From the NCBI GenBank assembly GCA_020343575.1, contig CP070801.1:842453-848937 (forward strand): a stretch of 6,485 bases of DNA. The letters run 5' to 3'. Below the pieces are notes generated by a model. It was not told where the DNA came from. It did not search any database and saw nothing but the letters and a program-made list of their open reading frames with translations. Positions 1-5,253 of this stretch are shown here, piece by piece. The position numbers and the translations under genes were made by a program. The stretch's first letter is position 1, and each line of letters starts with the position of its first letter. Source of the stretch: Candidatus Aenigmatarchaeota archaeon. GTDB lineage: Archaea; Aenigmatarchaeota; Aenigmatarchaeia; QMZP01.

Positions 1-1829
1 ACTGTTTGGTTTGTTTCACACAGGCTGCACAGCTCTAAATTGAGTTCATCTATATGTTCACAGAAATTGAGATAACCCCATCCGTCACAGAATGCATCAA
101 CAGTAAGGTAGGTTGATCTATTCTTTCCTACACAGTCATCGGGGCAGTTGCATGGATTCTCATACTCTTCACATACCTGATTACCACACTCTATACATCT
201 TCCAACAGGACTTCCTGCCAATAAGCCGGTTTCGTAGCATTCATCAGCTATTGAGATTCTTGTGTCCATTCCCGCTTCCCACTCAGTAAGTCCCTCGCAA
301 CAATGCTCTGGGTATTCATTAGTGTAAACCCCTGAGAACTGCTCCCCTTCTTCTGCGCATTCAACTGTTACGTTGATGCATTTTCCACCATTACATACAT
401 ATCCCTGCTCACACTCAACCTTTATTGCCTTTACCTCGTTGTTTTCACAATACTTCTCTGTCAGGGTTCCGTCTTCATTGCAGTGATCCTCATACGTTGC
501 CGAACCCTTTGTAACATACCCTGCCTCGAAGTAGGTCTTCCCACCATCAGAGTCAGTACATACATCTGTTGGGAGAATACATCTCTTATGCTCACATCCA
601 TCTTCACCAATATAAACCTCTATCTCAGAACCTTCTTCACATATAACCTGCTCTACAGGACATTCCTTCTTCCACCTACACTCTCCCTCAACACAACTAC
701 AGACCATTCCGAATTTTTCATCACTGTAACAATCCTTCCACAAACAGTCTGTTGTAATAGGATCTTCACTAGTGCTCTGGCATACCTGTCCTGAACAACC
801 ACCAATCATGCAGCCGCTATCGTTCTGGCATGGTCCCTCAGTTGATGTTCCACAGAAATTCATAGGGGTTGTCTTACAGAAACCAAGCTCACACCCGTAT
901 TGGCAATATTCCTTTTTCTCCTGCCTATGACCACATGAATCGAACCAGTAAACATGGCCACCATAACATCTGTGCTCTGCATGTGACTTGCATTGAATTT
1001 CTCCTGGTGCGCAGCATATGCCTCCATCAGGGCACCAGTGGTCTGTCTTGTAGTATCCTTCATCACATACATCAACAAGAATAGGGACAAGCGGGCCAGA
1101 GCTTACTGGACAAAGGTATTCAGGATATTCCTTACATACACAGTGAATACCTATGAAGATGCCCTTGTCATCGAACTTCTTAACCTCTTCACAGTATCGT
1201 ACCGATGATCCGTCCGGGCACTTGTGATACTGAACACATCCTTCTATTGCACCGGTTGGTGCACCTGTTACCATGCCAGTGGCTCCTGTAACTGTCGTGG
1301 TCGGGTATATGCAGTAACCACCAATCTCTTCGCATGTTTGCTTATCTATACACCTTCCGTCTCTGCATCCATGCTCACAATACTCCTTCTTATCCTGTTT
1401 GTATCCACAAGAATCGAACCAGTAAACATGCTGACCGAAACACTTGTATATTGCATGATAGCTGCAGTTCTCGATTTGCTCTGCTGCCTCACCCTTCTTG
1501 AATGCACACTCTATCTGTCTGGCTTCCCAATCTATCCAAACAACAGCATAAAATCCAGTATCCTCTTCGGTGAATCTTACCCTGTAAAACTCCTTTGGCT
1601 CGATCATTGGATTCGCACACTCTGCCCTGATATCTTCAATAATCTGGCTGCTCTGGTTCTCAGTGAAGTGTGTCGCCAGAATCTCTGCGTTGGGGTGGTC
1701 ATTTAAGAAATCCTGGATTATTGGATTGAGTTTAGCAAGGGTCTCTGCATCAAATCCGCTTATGCACCCAGAAACAAGTAGAATTACAGGTATAAAAATC
1801 ACTGGAAGGAGCCTCATGGATGGTTCCAT
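1..1829 (-). CDS. Large modular cysteine-rich lipoprotein, partial (C-terminus beyond left edge)
   Basis: I checked this frame codon by codon: it is open from an in-frame stop at 1845-1847 to the window edge, giving at least 609 residues. The N-terminus is a short signal peptide ending in a lipobox, LVSGC (Cys22), so the protein is probably exported and lipid-anchored. Residues 23-120 form a small, cysteine-poor domain ending in VVWIDWEARQIEC. A Thr/Gly/Ala-rich linker lies at 177-194. From 122 on, about 12% of residues are Cys (61 in all). Modules in order: a 39-residue repeat (122-160), a CPDG/CVCKEYPE module (198-240), the second repeat (280-318), an eight-cysteine-cluster-like domain (334-386), a DSDGGK-to-NGGKC module (424-484), a CCEGL module (510-545) and CGNQVCEEYENPCNCPDDC (548-566). 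Similar modules occur in uncharacterised archaeal surface proteins; the cysteines probably form disulfides or bind metal. Function is unknown. ATG 1829 is preferred because a TATA-like box lies 27 bases upstream; ATG 1817 (MRLLPV) is the alternative. Confidence 0.9.
   Translation of the reverse strand, partial: MEPSMRLLPVIFIPVILLVSGCISGFDAETLAKLNPIIQDFLNDHPNAEILATHFTENQSSQIIEDIRAECANPMIEPKEFYRVRFTEEDTGFYAVVWIDWEARQIECAFKKGEAAEQIENCSYHAIYKCFGQHVYWFDSCGYKQDKKEYCEHGCRDGRCIDKQTCEEIGGYCIYPTTTVTGATGMVTGAPTGAIEGCVQYHKCPDGSSVRYCEEVKKFDDKGIFIGIHCVCKEYPEYLCPVSSGPLVPILVDVCDEGYYKTDHWCPDGGICCAPGEIQCKSHAEHRCYGGHVYWFDSCGHRQEKKEYCQYGCELGFCKTTPMNFCGTSTEGPCQNDSGCMIGGCSGQVCQSTSEDPITTDCLWKDCYSDEKFGMVCSCVEGECRWKKECPVEQVICEEGSEIEVYIGEDGCEHKRCILPTDVCTDSDGGKTYFEAGYVTKGSATYEDHCNEDGTLTEKYCENNEVKAIKVECEQGYVCNGGKCINVTVECAEEGEQFSGVYTNEYPEHCCEGLTEWEAGMDTRISIADECYETGLLAGSPVGRCIECGNQVCEEYENPCNCPDDCVGKNRSTYLTVDAFCDGWGYLNFCEHIDELNLELCSLCETNQT
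132..188 (-). other. CGNxxCExxENPCNCPxDC motif within the lipoprotein
   Basis: Residues 548-566 read CGNQVCEEYENPCNCPDDC, with six cysteines in 19 residues. This resembles the CGNGICEPGEN-NCPEDC motif common in exported prokaryotic cysteine-rich proteins, where acidic side chains and Asn suggest a calcium- or metal-stabilised turn (inference). It follows a CCEGL segment at 510-514, a pairing I recall from other such proteins. Coding continues beyond it to the window edge with four further cysteines (581, 590, 601, 604). Confidence 0.65.
672..830 (-). other. Eight-cysteine-cluster-like domain within the lipoprotein
   Basis: Residues 334-386 contain CMIGGCSGQVC (340-350), then Cys at 362, 367, 377, 379 and 384, closing with CRW. 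The order C-x4-CSGQVC, an acidic/Thr stretch, C...C...C...C..W resembles what is annotated as the eight-cysteine-cluster domain in bacterial and archaeal proteins. The match is from memory of the pattern, not a search. Its biochemical role is not known. Confidence 0.6.
876..992 (-). repeat. Cysteine-rich protein repeat, copy 2 (residues 280-318)
   Basis: This is the second copy of the HVYWFDSCG repeat, exactly 158 residues after the first. Its cysteines are at 280, 288, 299, 309, 313 and 318, in the same spacing as copy 1. The differences are mostly conservative (KQDKK against RQEKK). Similar DSCG...C-x3-C-x4-C units recur in cysteine-rich archaeal surface proteins, as I recall the family; their role is unknown. 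Confidence 0.85.
1350..1466 (-). repeat. Cysteine-rich protein repeat, copy 1 (residues 122-160)
   Basis: This is the first of two collinear 39-residue repeats inside the lipoprotein. It has Cys at 122, 130, 141, 151, 155 and 160 around the core HVYWFDSCG and a KKEYC segment, ending GC-x4-C. It matches copy 2 at 24 of 39 residues with no gap, including all six cysteines. At the DNA level, 1405-1430 matches 931-956 at 25 of 26 bases. Confidence 0.85.
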
Positions 1830-1852
1830 GTATATTATTATTGTCTAGCAGG

Positions 1853-1860
1853 TATTTAAA
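1853..1860 (-). promoter_or_regulatory. TATA-like box for the cysteine-rich lipoprotein gene
   Basis: On the minus strand this reads TTTAAATA and directly follows the stop codon of the permease gene (TAA at 1863-1861). Its centre is about 27 bases before ATG 1829, the distance expected between an archaeal TATA box and a transcription start, so the mRNA would begin at or next to that ATG. No Shine-Dalgarno sequence precedes either candidate ATG, which fits a leaderless message. Read-through from the permease gene remains possible because no terminator is visible between them. Confidence 0.5.
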
Positions 1861-2913
1861 TTAGAGGATTATATTGAATAAATATCCCAGGAACAGTATC
1901 TGCGGGACTGTTATTATTGGGAGCCATATTGCTGCCCTCTTTCCGATGTTTGAGGATATGAGTCCGATTTCCGTGTAGTAAGTTGAGACCCCTGCCATAA
2001 GGAAGACAAACGGGTTTCCGAAAGAACCGGTCTGCCTGTATATCTCGAAAGCGAGCGGGGAGGAGCCCTCTGAACATACCTCTATTATGGTTGCAAATAT
2101 CAGAACCACCAACATTCCTGTTAACGTCGGGCCGGCATAGAGAAGGAACCAGTCATGAGGTATGAATGCCCTGGCTACTCCGGCTGCCATTATTCCTATC
2201 AGCAGCCACCACAGAACCATTTTGGTCAGAGACCAGGAACCCTTCATAACGCCGACGAAATCTTTTTTCAGATTAGTTCCGGTGAATTCATATCCTCTGA
2301 ATCTCTTCTTTACATCCTCTCTTACCGAGATGTCAGGTATCTCCGCTCCCCTCGCCATACACTCAACCCAGTGTTTCCTGTCGAGGAACACGTAAACGAA
2401 TCCTGTGATGACAGCGAATATTATCGCTGATACTATGAACAGGAAGGCAGTGGGTCCGAAGAATCCTAAGAGGAGTATGGTTATTGGAAGGTTTGCCCAG
2501 GGAGAGGCAAGCAGAAACGCTATCACAGAGGGAGTGGATGCTCCTTTTTTGTAGAGTTCCATCGCGAGGGCGAGAATCCCATGAGAGCATGCTGAGGCAA
2601 AGAATCCCAGGAAAACCGAGTAAAATATAGTTCTCTTCTTGTGCTGGGACAGGTACTTGGATATGTAGGATCTGGGCACGTAGTAATCAATAAGTCCGCC
2701 TGTCAGGAATCCAATAAGTATGGCCCACCATATGAGGAGAAAGTAATCAGCGACCGCGTAGAAAAATGGGTTAAAGATGGGCAAGGCATATGATACTATC
2801 ATTGCCGCTGCAAGTATAGCAACGATAATGAAAAGCCTCTCCTTATACCAGGGTTTTTTCTCGTGTTCACACTTCGCGCATGTAATTTCGTGTCTGTGTT
2901 TTGCAGATTTCAT
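1861..2913 (-). CDS. ArsP/DUF318-family membrane permease
   Basis: This complete 350-residue integral membrane protein resembles the ArsP_1/DUF318 permease family, whose studied members export trivalent organoarsenicals; many relatives have no known substrate. The N-terminus is cytosolic-looking and metal-site-like: His6, His8, Cys12-Ala-Lys-Cys15, His17, before the first membrane segment (about 27-45). The protein has two related halves. The first carries ACSHGILALAMELYKKGAS (108-126) followed by FLLASPWAN (133-141); the second carries VCSEGSSPLAFEIYRQTGS (279-297) followed by FLMAGVST (304-311). The shared CS-x-G-x3-LA-x-E-x-Y pattern points to an internal duplication, with Cys109 and Cys280 placed at equivalent points. 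The usual CSC of family members is replaced by CSH in the first half. A hydrophilic loop (about 178-225) joins the halves. The family assignment is good; arsenic as substrate is only a possibility, and another thiophilic metal or small molecule is equally open. The gene is divergent from the mrp operon and upstream of the lipoprotein gene. Confidence 0.85.
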   Translation of the reverse strand: MKSAKHRHEITCAKCEHEKKPWYKERLFIIVAILAAAMIVSYALPIFNPFFYAVADYFLLIWWAILIGFLTGGLIDYYVPRSYISKYLSQHKKRTIFYSVFLGFFASACSHGILALAMELYKKGASTPSVIAFLLASPWANLPITILLLGFFGPTAFLFIVSAIIFAVITGFVYVFLDRKHWVECMARGAEIPDISVREDVKKRFRGYEFTGTNLKKDFVGVMKGSWSLTKMVLWWLLIGIMAAGVARAFIPHDWFLLYAGPTLTGMLVVLIFATIIEVCSEGSSPLAFEIYRQTGSFGNPFVFLMAGVSTYYTEIGLISSNIGKRAAIWLPIITVPQILFLGYLFNIIL

Positions 2914-2941
2914 GGTATCTATTTAAAATTATATAACAGTG

Positions 2942-2949
2942 TTATAAAA
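2942..2949 (-). promoter_or_regulatory. Candidate TATA box for the permease gene
   Basis: On the minus strand this reads TTTTATAA, centred about 32 bases before the permease ATG, which would give a leader of only some 5-7 bases. No ribosome binding site precedes the ATG. A second AT-rich element (TTATATAA at 2929-2936) is too close to the start codon to serve as the TATA box. Confidence 0.4.
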
Positions 2950-2950
2950 C

Positions 2951-2958
2951 TTTTTAAT
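2951..2958 (+). promoter_or_regulatory. Candidate TATA box for the mrp/mbh operon
   Basis: TTTTTAAT, preceded by an A-rich AAAAC that could act as a BRE, is centred about 27 bases before the mrpE ATG. The absence of a Shine-Dalgarno sequence before mrpE and this spacing suggest a leaderless operon transcript. It lies one base from the candidate permease TATA box on the other strand, so the two promoters would be occupied back to back. Confidence 0.5.
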
Positions 2959-2980
2959 CAAGGCAAAACAAATAATAATC

Positions 2981-3445
2981 ATGCTGAAGTTCCCGGTAAC
3001 GTTTTTGCTTGCGTTTGGTGCATGGATATTCTTTACAGCCACTCTTGATATTCAGGAGCTCGTCGCCGGGGTGATTGTATCTCTTGTTATCGCATACATA
3101 GCCAAGGATTTCATATTCCATGAAAAACCCAGCAAGGCCCTGAATCCCGTTCGGTGGGCAAGATTCGTTGCATACTTCTTCGTTTGGTTGTATCTGGAAA
3201 TCGTAGCTAATCTGGATGTTGCCTACAGGGTTGCTACAGGCAGAATAAACCCTGCAATAGTAAAGGTTCCAACGAAGTTCAGGAGTGATATTGGAAAGAG
3301 TCTGCTAGGAAACTCTATAACCCTTACTCCAGGAACCCTTACCATAAAAGCTGGTGACAACTTGTTTGTCCATTGGATTGCCTACAACAAGAAGAAAAGG
3401 GTGGGGAAATTGTTTGAAAGATTTGGTTTGGGGGTGACAGAGTGA
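2981..3445 (+). CDS. mrpE: MrpE/MnhE-type antiporter subunit (MbhA equivalent)
   Basis: This 154-residue protein is the MrpE (MnhE) subunit of multisubunit Na+/H+ antiporter modules and corresponds to MbhA in Thermococcales hydrogenase complexes. Membrane segments are seen at about 4-22, 26-46 and 60-80. The soluble tail carries the family signature: NPAIVKVP (90-97), then NSITLTPGTLTI (111-122) and VHWI (130-133). Length is typical of the family. As first gene of the operon it lacks a ribosome binding site, in contrast to the genes that follow. Its stop codon overlaps the GTG start of mrpF by 4 bases, suggesting translational coupling. Confidence 0.93.
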   Translation: MLKFPVTFLLAFGAWIFFTATLDIQELVAGVIVSLVIAYIAKDFIFHEKPSKALNPVRWARFVAYFFVWLYLEIVANLDVAYRVATGRINPAIVKVPTKFRSDIGKSLLGNSITLTPGTLTIKAGDNLFVHWIAYNKKKRVGKLFERFGLGVTE

Positions 3446-3690
3446 TCGAATATTTTTTCGTGGCTGCTGGGGTAATTGCGGCTGCTAGAGCGGTTGCAGG
3501 ACCGACCTTTGCTGACAGGATGATAGCAATAGACTCCATGATAGCCATTATAATCTTTGTCATGGTTCTGAAGTCGGTTGAATACGGAACAGACATATAC
3601 ATCGACATAGCTATTGTCTTCATGCTGCTCTCATTTGTTGGAACGCTTGCACTTGCAAAGTTCATCAAGCCAAAGGAGGTTAAAGGATGA
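3442..3690 (+). CDS. mrpF: MrpF/MnhF-type antiporter subunit (MbhB equivalent)
   Basis: This 82-residue, three-helix membrane protein matches MrpF/MnhF. It shows the family motif GPTFADRMIAID (20-31), with acidic Asp25 and Asp31, and YIDIAIVFMLLSFVGTLALAKFI beginning at 53 (Asp55 buried in the third helix). It starts with GTG, supported by GGGGGTGA (3430-3437) four bases upstream and by the GTGA overlap with mrpE. MrpF, MrpG and MrpE are small subunits that pack together in the known Mrp and Mbh structures and are needed for ion translocation. It ends in an ATGA overlap with mrpG. Confidence 0.93.
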   Translation: MIEYFFVAAGVIAAARAVAGPTFADRMIAIDSMIAIIIFVMVLKSVEYGTDIYIDIAIVFMLLSFVGTLALAKFIKPKEVKG

Positions 3691-4001
3691 TAGATATTGT
3701 GGTTCAGGTAATGCTCTACATATCAGGAATCTTTGCAGTTATAGGTTCCCTTGGTCTGATAAGGTTCCCGGATTTCTACACCAGAACCCATGCAGCAACC
3801 ATGCTGAGTGTGGGTAGCGTATCCCTTGGCCTACTCTCGCTCTTTATAGCAACCTTCTGGAGCGTGTACACACTCAAGATCTTCGTAATAATAGTATTCA
3901 ACCTGTTCACCAACCCGACCGCTACCCATGCAATTGCTGAGAGAGCTTACAAGATTGGCATAACTCCAAAGAAGCTGGTTAAGGATGAGATGAAAACATG
4001 A
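3687..4001 (+). CDS. mrpG: MrpG/MnhG-type antiporter subunit (MbhC equivalent)
   Basis: This 104-residue protein has three predicted membrane helices and the two hallmarks of MrpG/MnhG: GLIRFPDFYTRTHAAT (23-38) and NLFTNPTATHAIAERAY (72-88). The ATG overlaps the mrpF stop (ATGA) and is preceded at six bases by a strong AAAGGAGGT site (3672-3680). It is part of the Na+/H+ translocating membrane arm. The C-terminal tail is basic and probably cytosolic. It ends in an ATGA overlap with the next gene. Confidence 0.93.
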   Translation: MIDIVVQVMLYISGIFAVIGSLGLIRFPDFYTRTHAATMLSVGSVSLGLLSLFIATFWSVYTLKIFVIIVFNLFTNPTATHAIAERAYKIGITPKKLVKDEMKT

Positions 4002-4243
4002 TATTTGAGATAACCCTGGTCGTACTTGTAATATTTACAGCCGCAGCTGTGAAGGTCAGGGATTTGGTATACGCAGTCATATTGTTGGCAGGGGCGGATG
4101 TCATACTTGCATTGGGATTCTACATGCTTGCAGCTCCTGACATCGCATTAACCCAGGCAGCTGTTGTAGCAGGGTTGATGACCTTCATATTCCTTATCGC
4201 AATCAACAAAACCAGGAGGATGGAGGAGGTGGATAAACAATGA
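3998..4243 (+). CDS. mbhD: MbhD-type subunit (fragment-equivalent of MrpA C-terminal region)
   Basis: This 81-residue protein has three helices (about 2-18, 23-45, 55-70) and the motif APDIALTQAAVVAGL (46-60). The motif identifies it as the MbhD/DUF4040 domain, which in stand-alone Mrp antiporters is fused into the long MrpA subunit but in Mbh- and Mbs-type respiratory complexes is a separate gene. Many MbhD proteins, as I recall them, have Glu where this has Gln53; Gln is the usual residue in MrpA. It overlaps both neighbours by ATGA and is translationally coupled. Expected role: part of the ion path between the antiporter-like subunits. Confidence 0.88.
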   Translation: MIFEITLVVLVIFTAAAVKVRDLVYAVILLAGADVILALGFYMLAAPDIALTQAAVVAGLMTFIFLIAINKTRRMEEVDKQ

Positions 4244-4530
4244 GGAGAATAGTAGCGGCTGTACTGGTCATTTACCTCGGGCTTTTCATATTCATGGGTC
4301 TGGCCTCGCTTCCTGCATACGGGAGCTTTGAGGATAAGTACGTTGCAGAATACTATCTGCATAAAGGTGTGCTCAACACGGGGTCTGTAAACCTGGTTAA
4401 TGCAATTATATGGGATTTCAGGGGATATGATACCCTTGGCGAAGAAACGGTTTTGTTCGCTGCTGCCATGGGGGTTTTCCTTGTAGTGAGGAGGAAGGAA
4501 TATGGACATTATCGTAAAAAGCGTGTCTAG
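4240..4530 (+). CDS. mbhE: MbhE-type subunit (fragment-equivalent of MrpA C-terminus)
   Basis: This 96-residue protein has a first helix at about 4-25, an extracytoplasmic segment, and the signature NAIIWDFRGYDTLGEETVLF (54-73) leading into a second helix. The DFRxYDTLGEE motif is the mark of the MbhE family and of the corresponding MrpA end. Glu68 and Glu69 are likely ion-path residues, by family analogy. A strong GGAGGTG site (4225-4231) sits eight bases before the ATG. The last 29 bases overlap the start of mrpB, and the basic tail (RRKEYGHYRKKRV) is read from that overlap. Confidence 0.9.
   Translation: MRRIVAAVLVIYLGLFIFMGLASLPAYGSFEDKYVAEYYLHKGVLNTGSVNLVNAIIWDFRGYDTLGEETVLFAAAMGVFLVVRRKEYGHYRKKRV
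4486..4495 (+). promoter_or_regulatory. Ribosome binding site for mrpB inside mbhE
   Basis: GTGAGGAGGA lies six bases before ATG 4502, within the coding sequence of mbhE. It supports the upstream start of mrpB despite the 29-base overlap of the two genes; that start also supplies the full first helix of MrpB. Confidence 0.7.
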
Positions 4531-4900
4531 AATACTGTTCCCATTCATACTGCTGTTGGGGGTCTACATAGCTGTGCATGGGCATTTGGGACCGGGCGGA
4601 GCGTTCCCGGCAGGAGCAGTAATAGCGACTGGATTCGCCCTGTTAGTGATTGCATACACAGAAGCGGATGTTGAGCACGAGCTCACTAGGCACGAGTTGA
4701 TTGATATGAAATCTGTTGCTGGGATAATACTTGTGGTCTTGATACTGAACATAGGATACGTTTCCAGGTTCGATATAATCAGCACACAAACCCTTTCCGA
4801 GTTTTGGAGTGGTGGGTTCACACCTTTACTGAACTTTGCAGGAATGTTCATGGTGATAACAGCACTGGTGATGATAATCTATACTATGATGAGGGAGTGA
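4502..4900 (+). CDS. mrpB: MrpB/MnhB-type antiporter subunit (MbhF equivalent)
   Basis: This 132-residue protein has four predicted helices (about 10-26, 37-53, 71-88, 107-129). The conserved signature HGHLGPGGAFPAG (26-38) and SGGFTPLLNFAG (103-114) identify the MrpB/MnhB family (MbhF in Mbh). The family usually has PGGGF where this has PGGAF. A hydrophilic acidic/His segment (54-68) joins helices two and three. Only four bases separate its stop from the mrpC start, and its last codons supply the GGAGTGAT site for mrpC. Confidence 0.93.
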   Translation: MDIIVKSVSRILFPFILLLGVYIAVHGHLGPGGAFPAGAVIATGFALLVIAYTEADVEHELTRHELIDMKSVAGIILVVLILNIGYVSRFDIISTQTLSEFWSGGFTPLLNFAGMFMVITALVMIIYTMMRE

Positions 4901-4904
4901 TGAG

Positions 4905-5252
4905 ATGATTCCATACCTTGTGGCAATGGTCTTGGTGATGATAGGAATCTATACACTACTGGTAAAGGAGAACCTTGTAAAGAAGATAATGGGGCTTACA
5001 ATATTAACCAATGGTATCCATCTGCTCCTGATATCAATAGGTTACAGAATGGGTGGAATCGCCCCTATCCTTCAGGATGTGAATTTCAATCAGTTCATAA
5101 CCACTGCAGTTGATCCACTACCACAGGCCCTTGTCCTGACATCGATTGTCATAAACCTTTCTGTTACAGCAGTTGCTCTCTCACTTGTGATAATGGTCTA
5201 CAGAAGGTTCAACACACTTGAAGCCAAGAACATAAGGGGGTTGAAGGGATAA
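4905..5252 (+). CDS. mrpC: MrpC/MnhC-type antiporter subunit (NuoK-like, MbhG equivalent)
   Basis: This 115-residue, three-helix NuoK-like protein is typical in length for MrpC/MnhC. Signatures are GIYTLLVKENLVKKIMGL (14-31), HLLLISIGYRMGGIAPI (39-55) and DPLPQALVLTSIVI (70-83). The segment after the last motif reads NLSVTA where most family members have a Gly-rich version. In the assembled complex MrpC sits next to MrpD and helps form the proton path. One base separates its stop codon from the flavoprotein-like gene that follows, so that gene is in the same transcript. Confidence 0.93.
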   Translation: MIPYLVAMVLVMIGIYTLLVKENLVKKIMGLTILTNGIHLLLISIGYRMGGIAPILQDVNFNQFITTAVDPLPQALVLTSIVINLSVTAVALSLVIMVYRRFNTLEAKNIRGLKG

Positions 5253-5253
5253 C

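Noticed and set aside
860..1090. 76-codon minus-strand frame beginning MSLFLLMYV
   Set aside because: It is in another frame of the same strand as the lipoprotein and overlaps its second six-cysteine repeat, which is clearly the coding frame there.
931..1430. Near-identical 26-base direct repeats (931-956, 1405-1430) as possible attachment or mobile-element ends
   Set aside because: Both copies encode the same HVYWFDSCG protein core in the same frame, so a protein repeat explains them; no integrase or transposase is between them.
1224..1706. 160-codon plus-strand open frame, and a similar 103-codon one at 483-794
   Set aside because: Both lie opposite the cysteine-rich lipoprotein gene. Their Cys-, Leu- and Thr-rich products are what the complement of a cysteine-rich frame gives, they match no family I recognise, and the minus-strand frame is far longer with clear repeats and motifs.
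2929..2936. Palindromic TTATATAA as the permease TATA box
   Set aside because: It is centred only about 20 bases before the ATG, which would put the transcript start inside the gene; the box at 2942-2949 fits better.
4120..4548. 142-codon minus-strand frame opposite mbhD/mbhE, and other antisense frames in the operon (3339-3668, 4564-4851, 5181-5489)
   Set aside because: They are shadows of well-recognised plus-strand Mrp/Mbh and flavoprotein genes, without family motifs or ribosome binding sites of their own.
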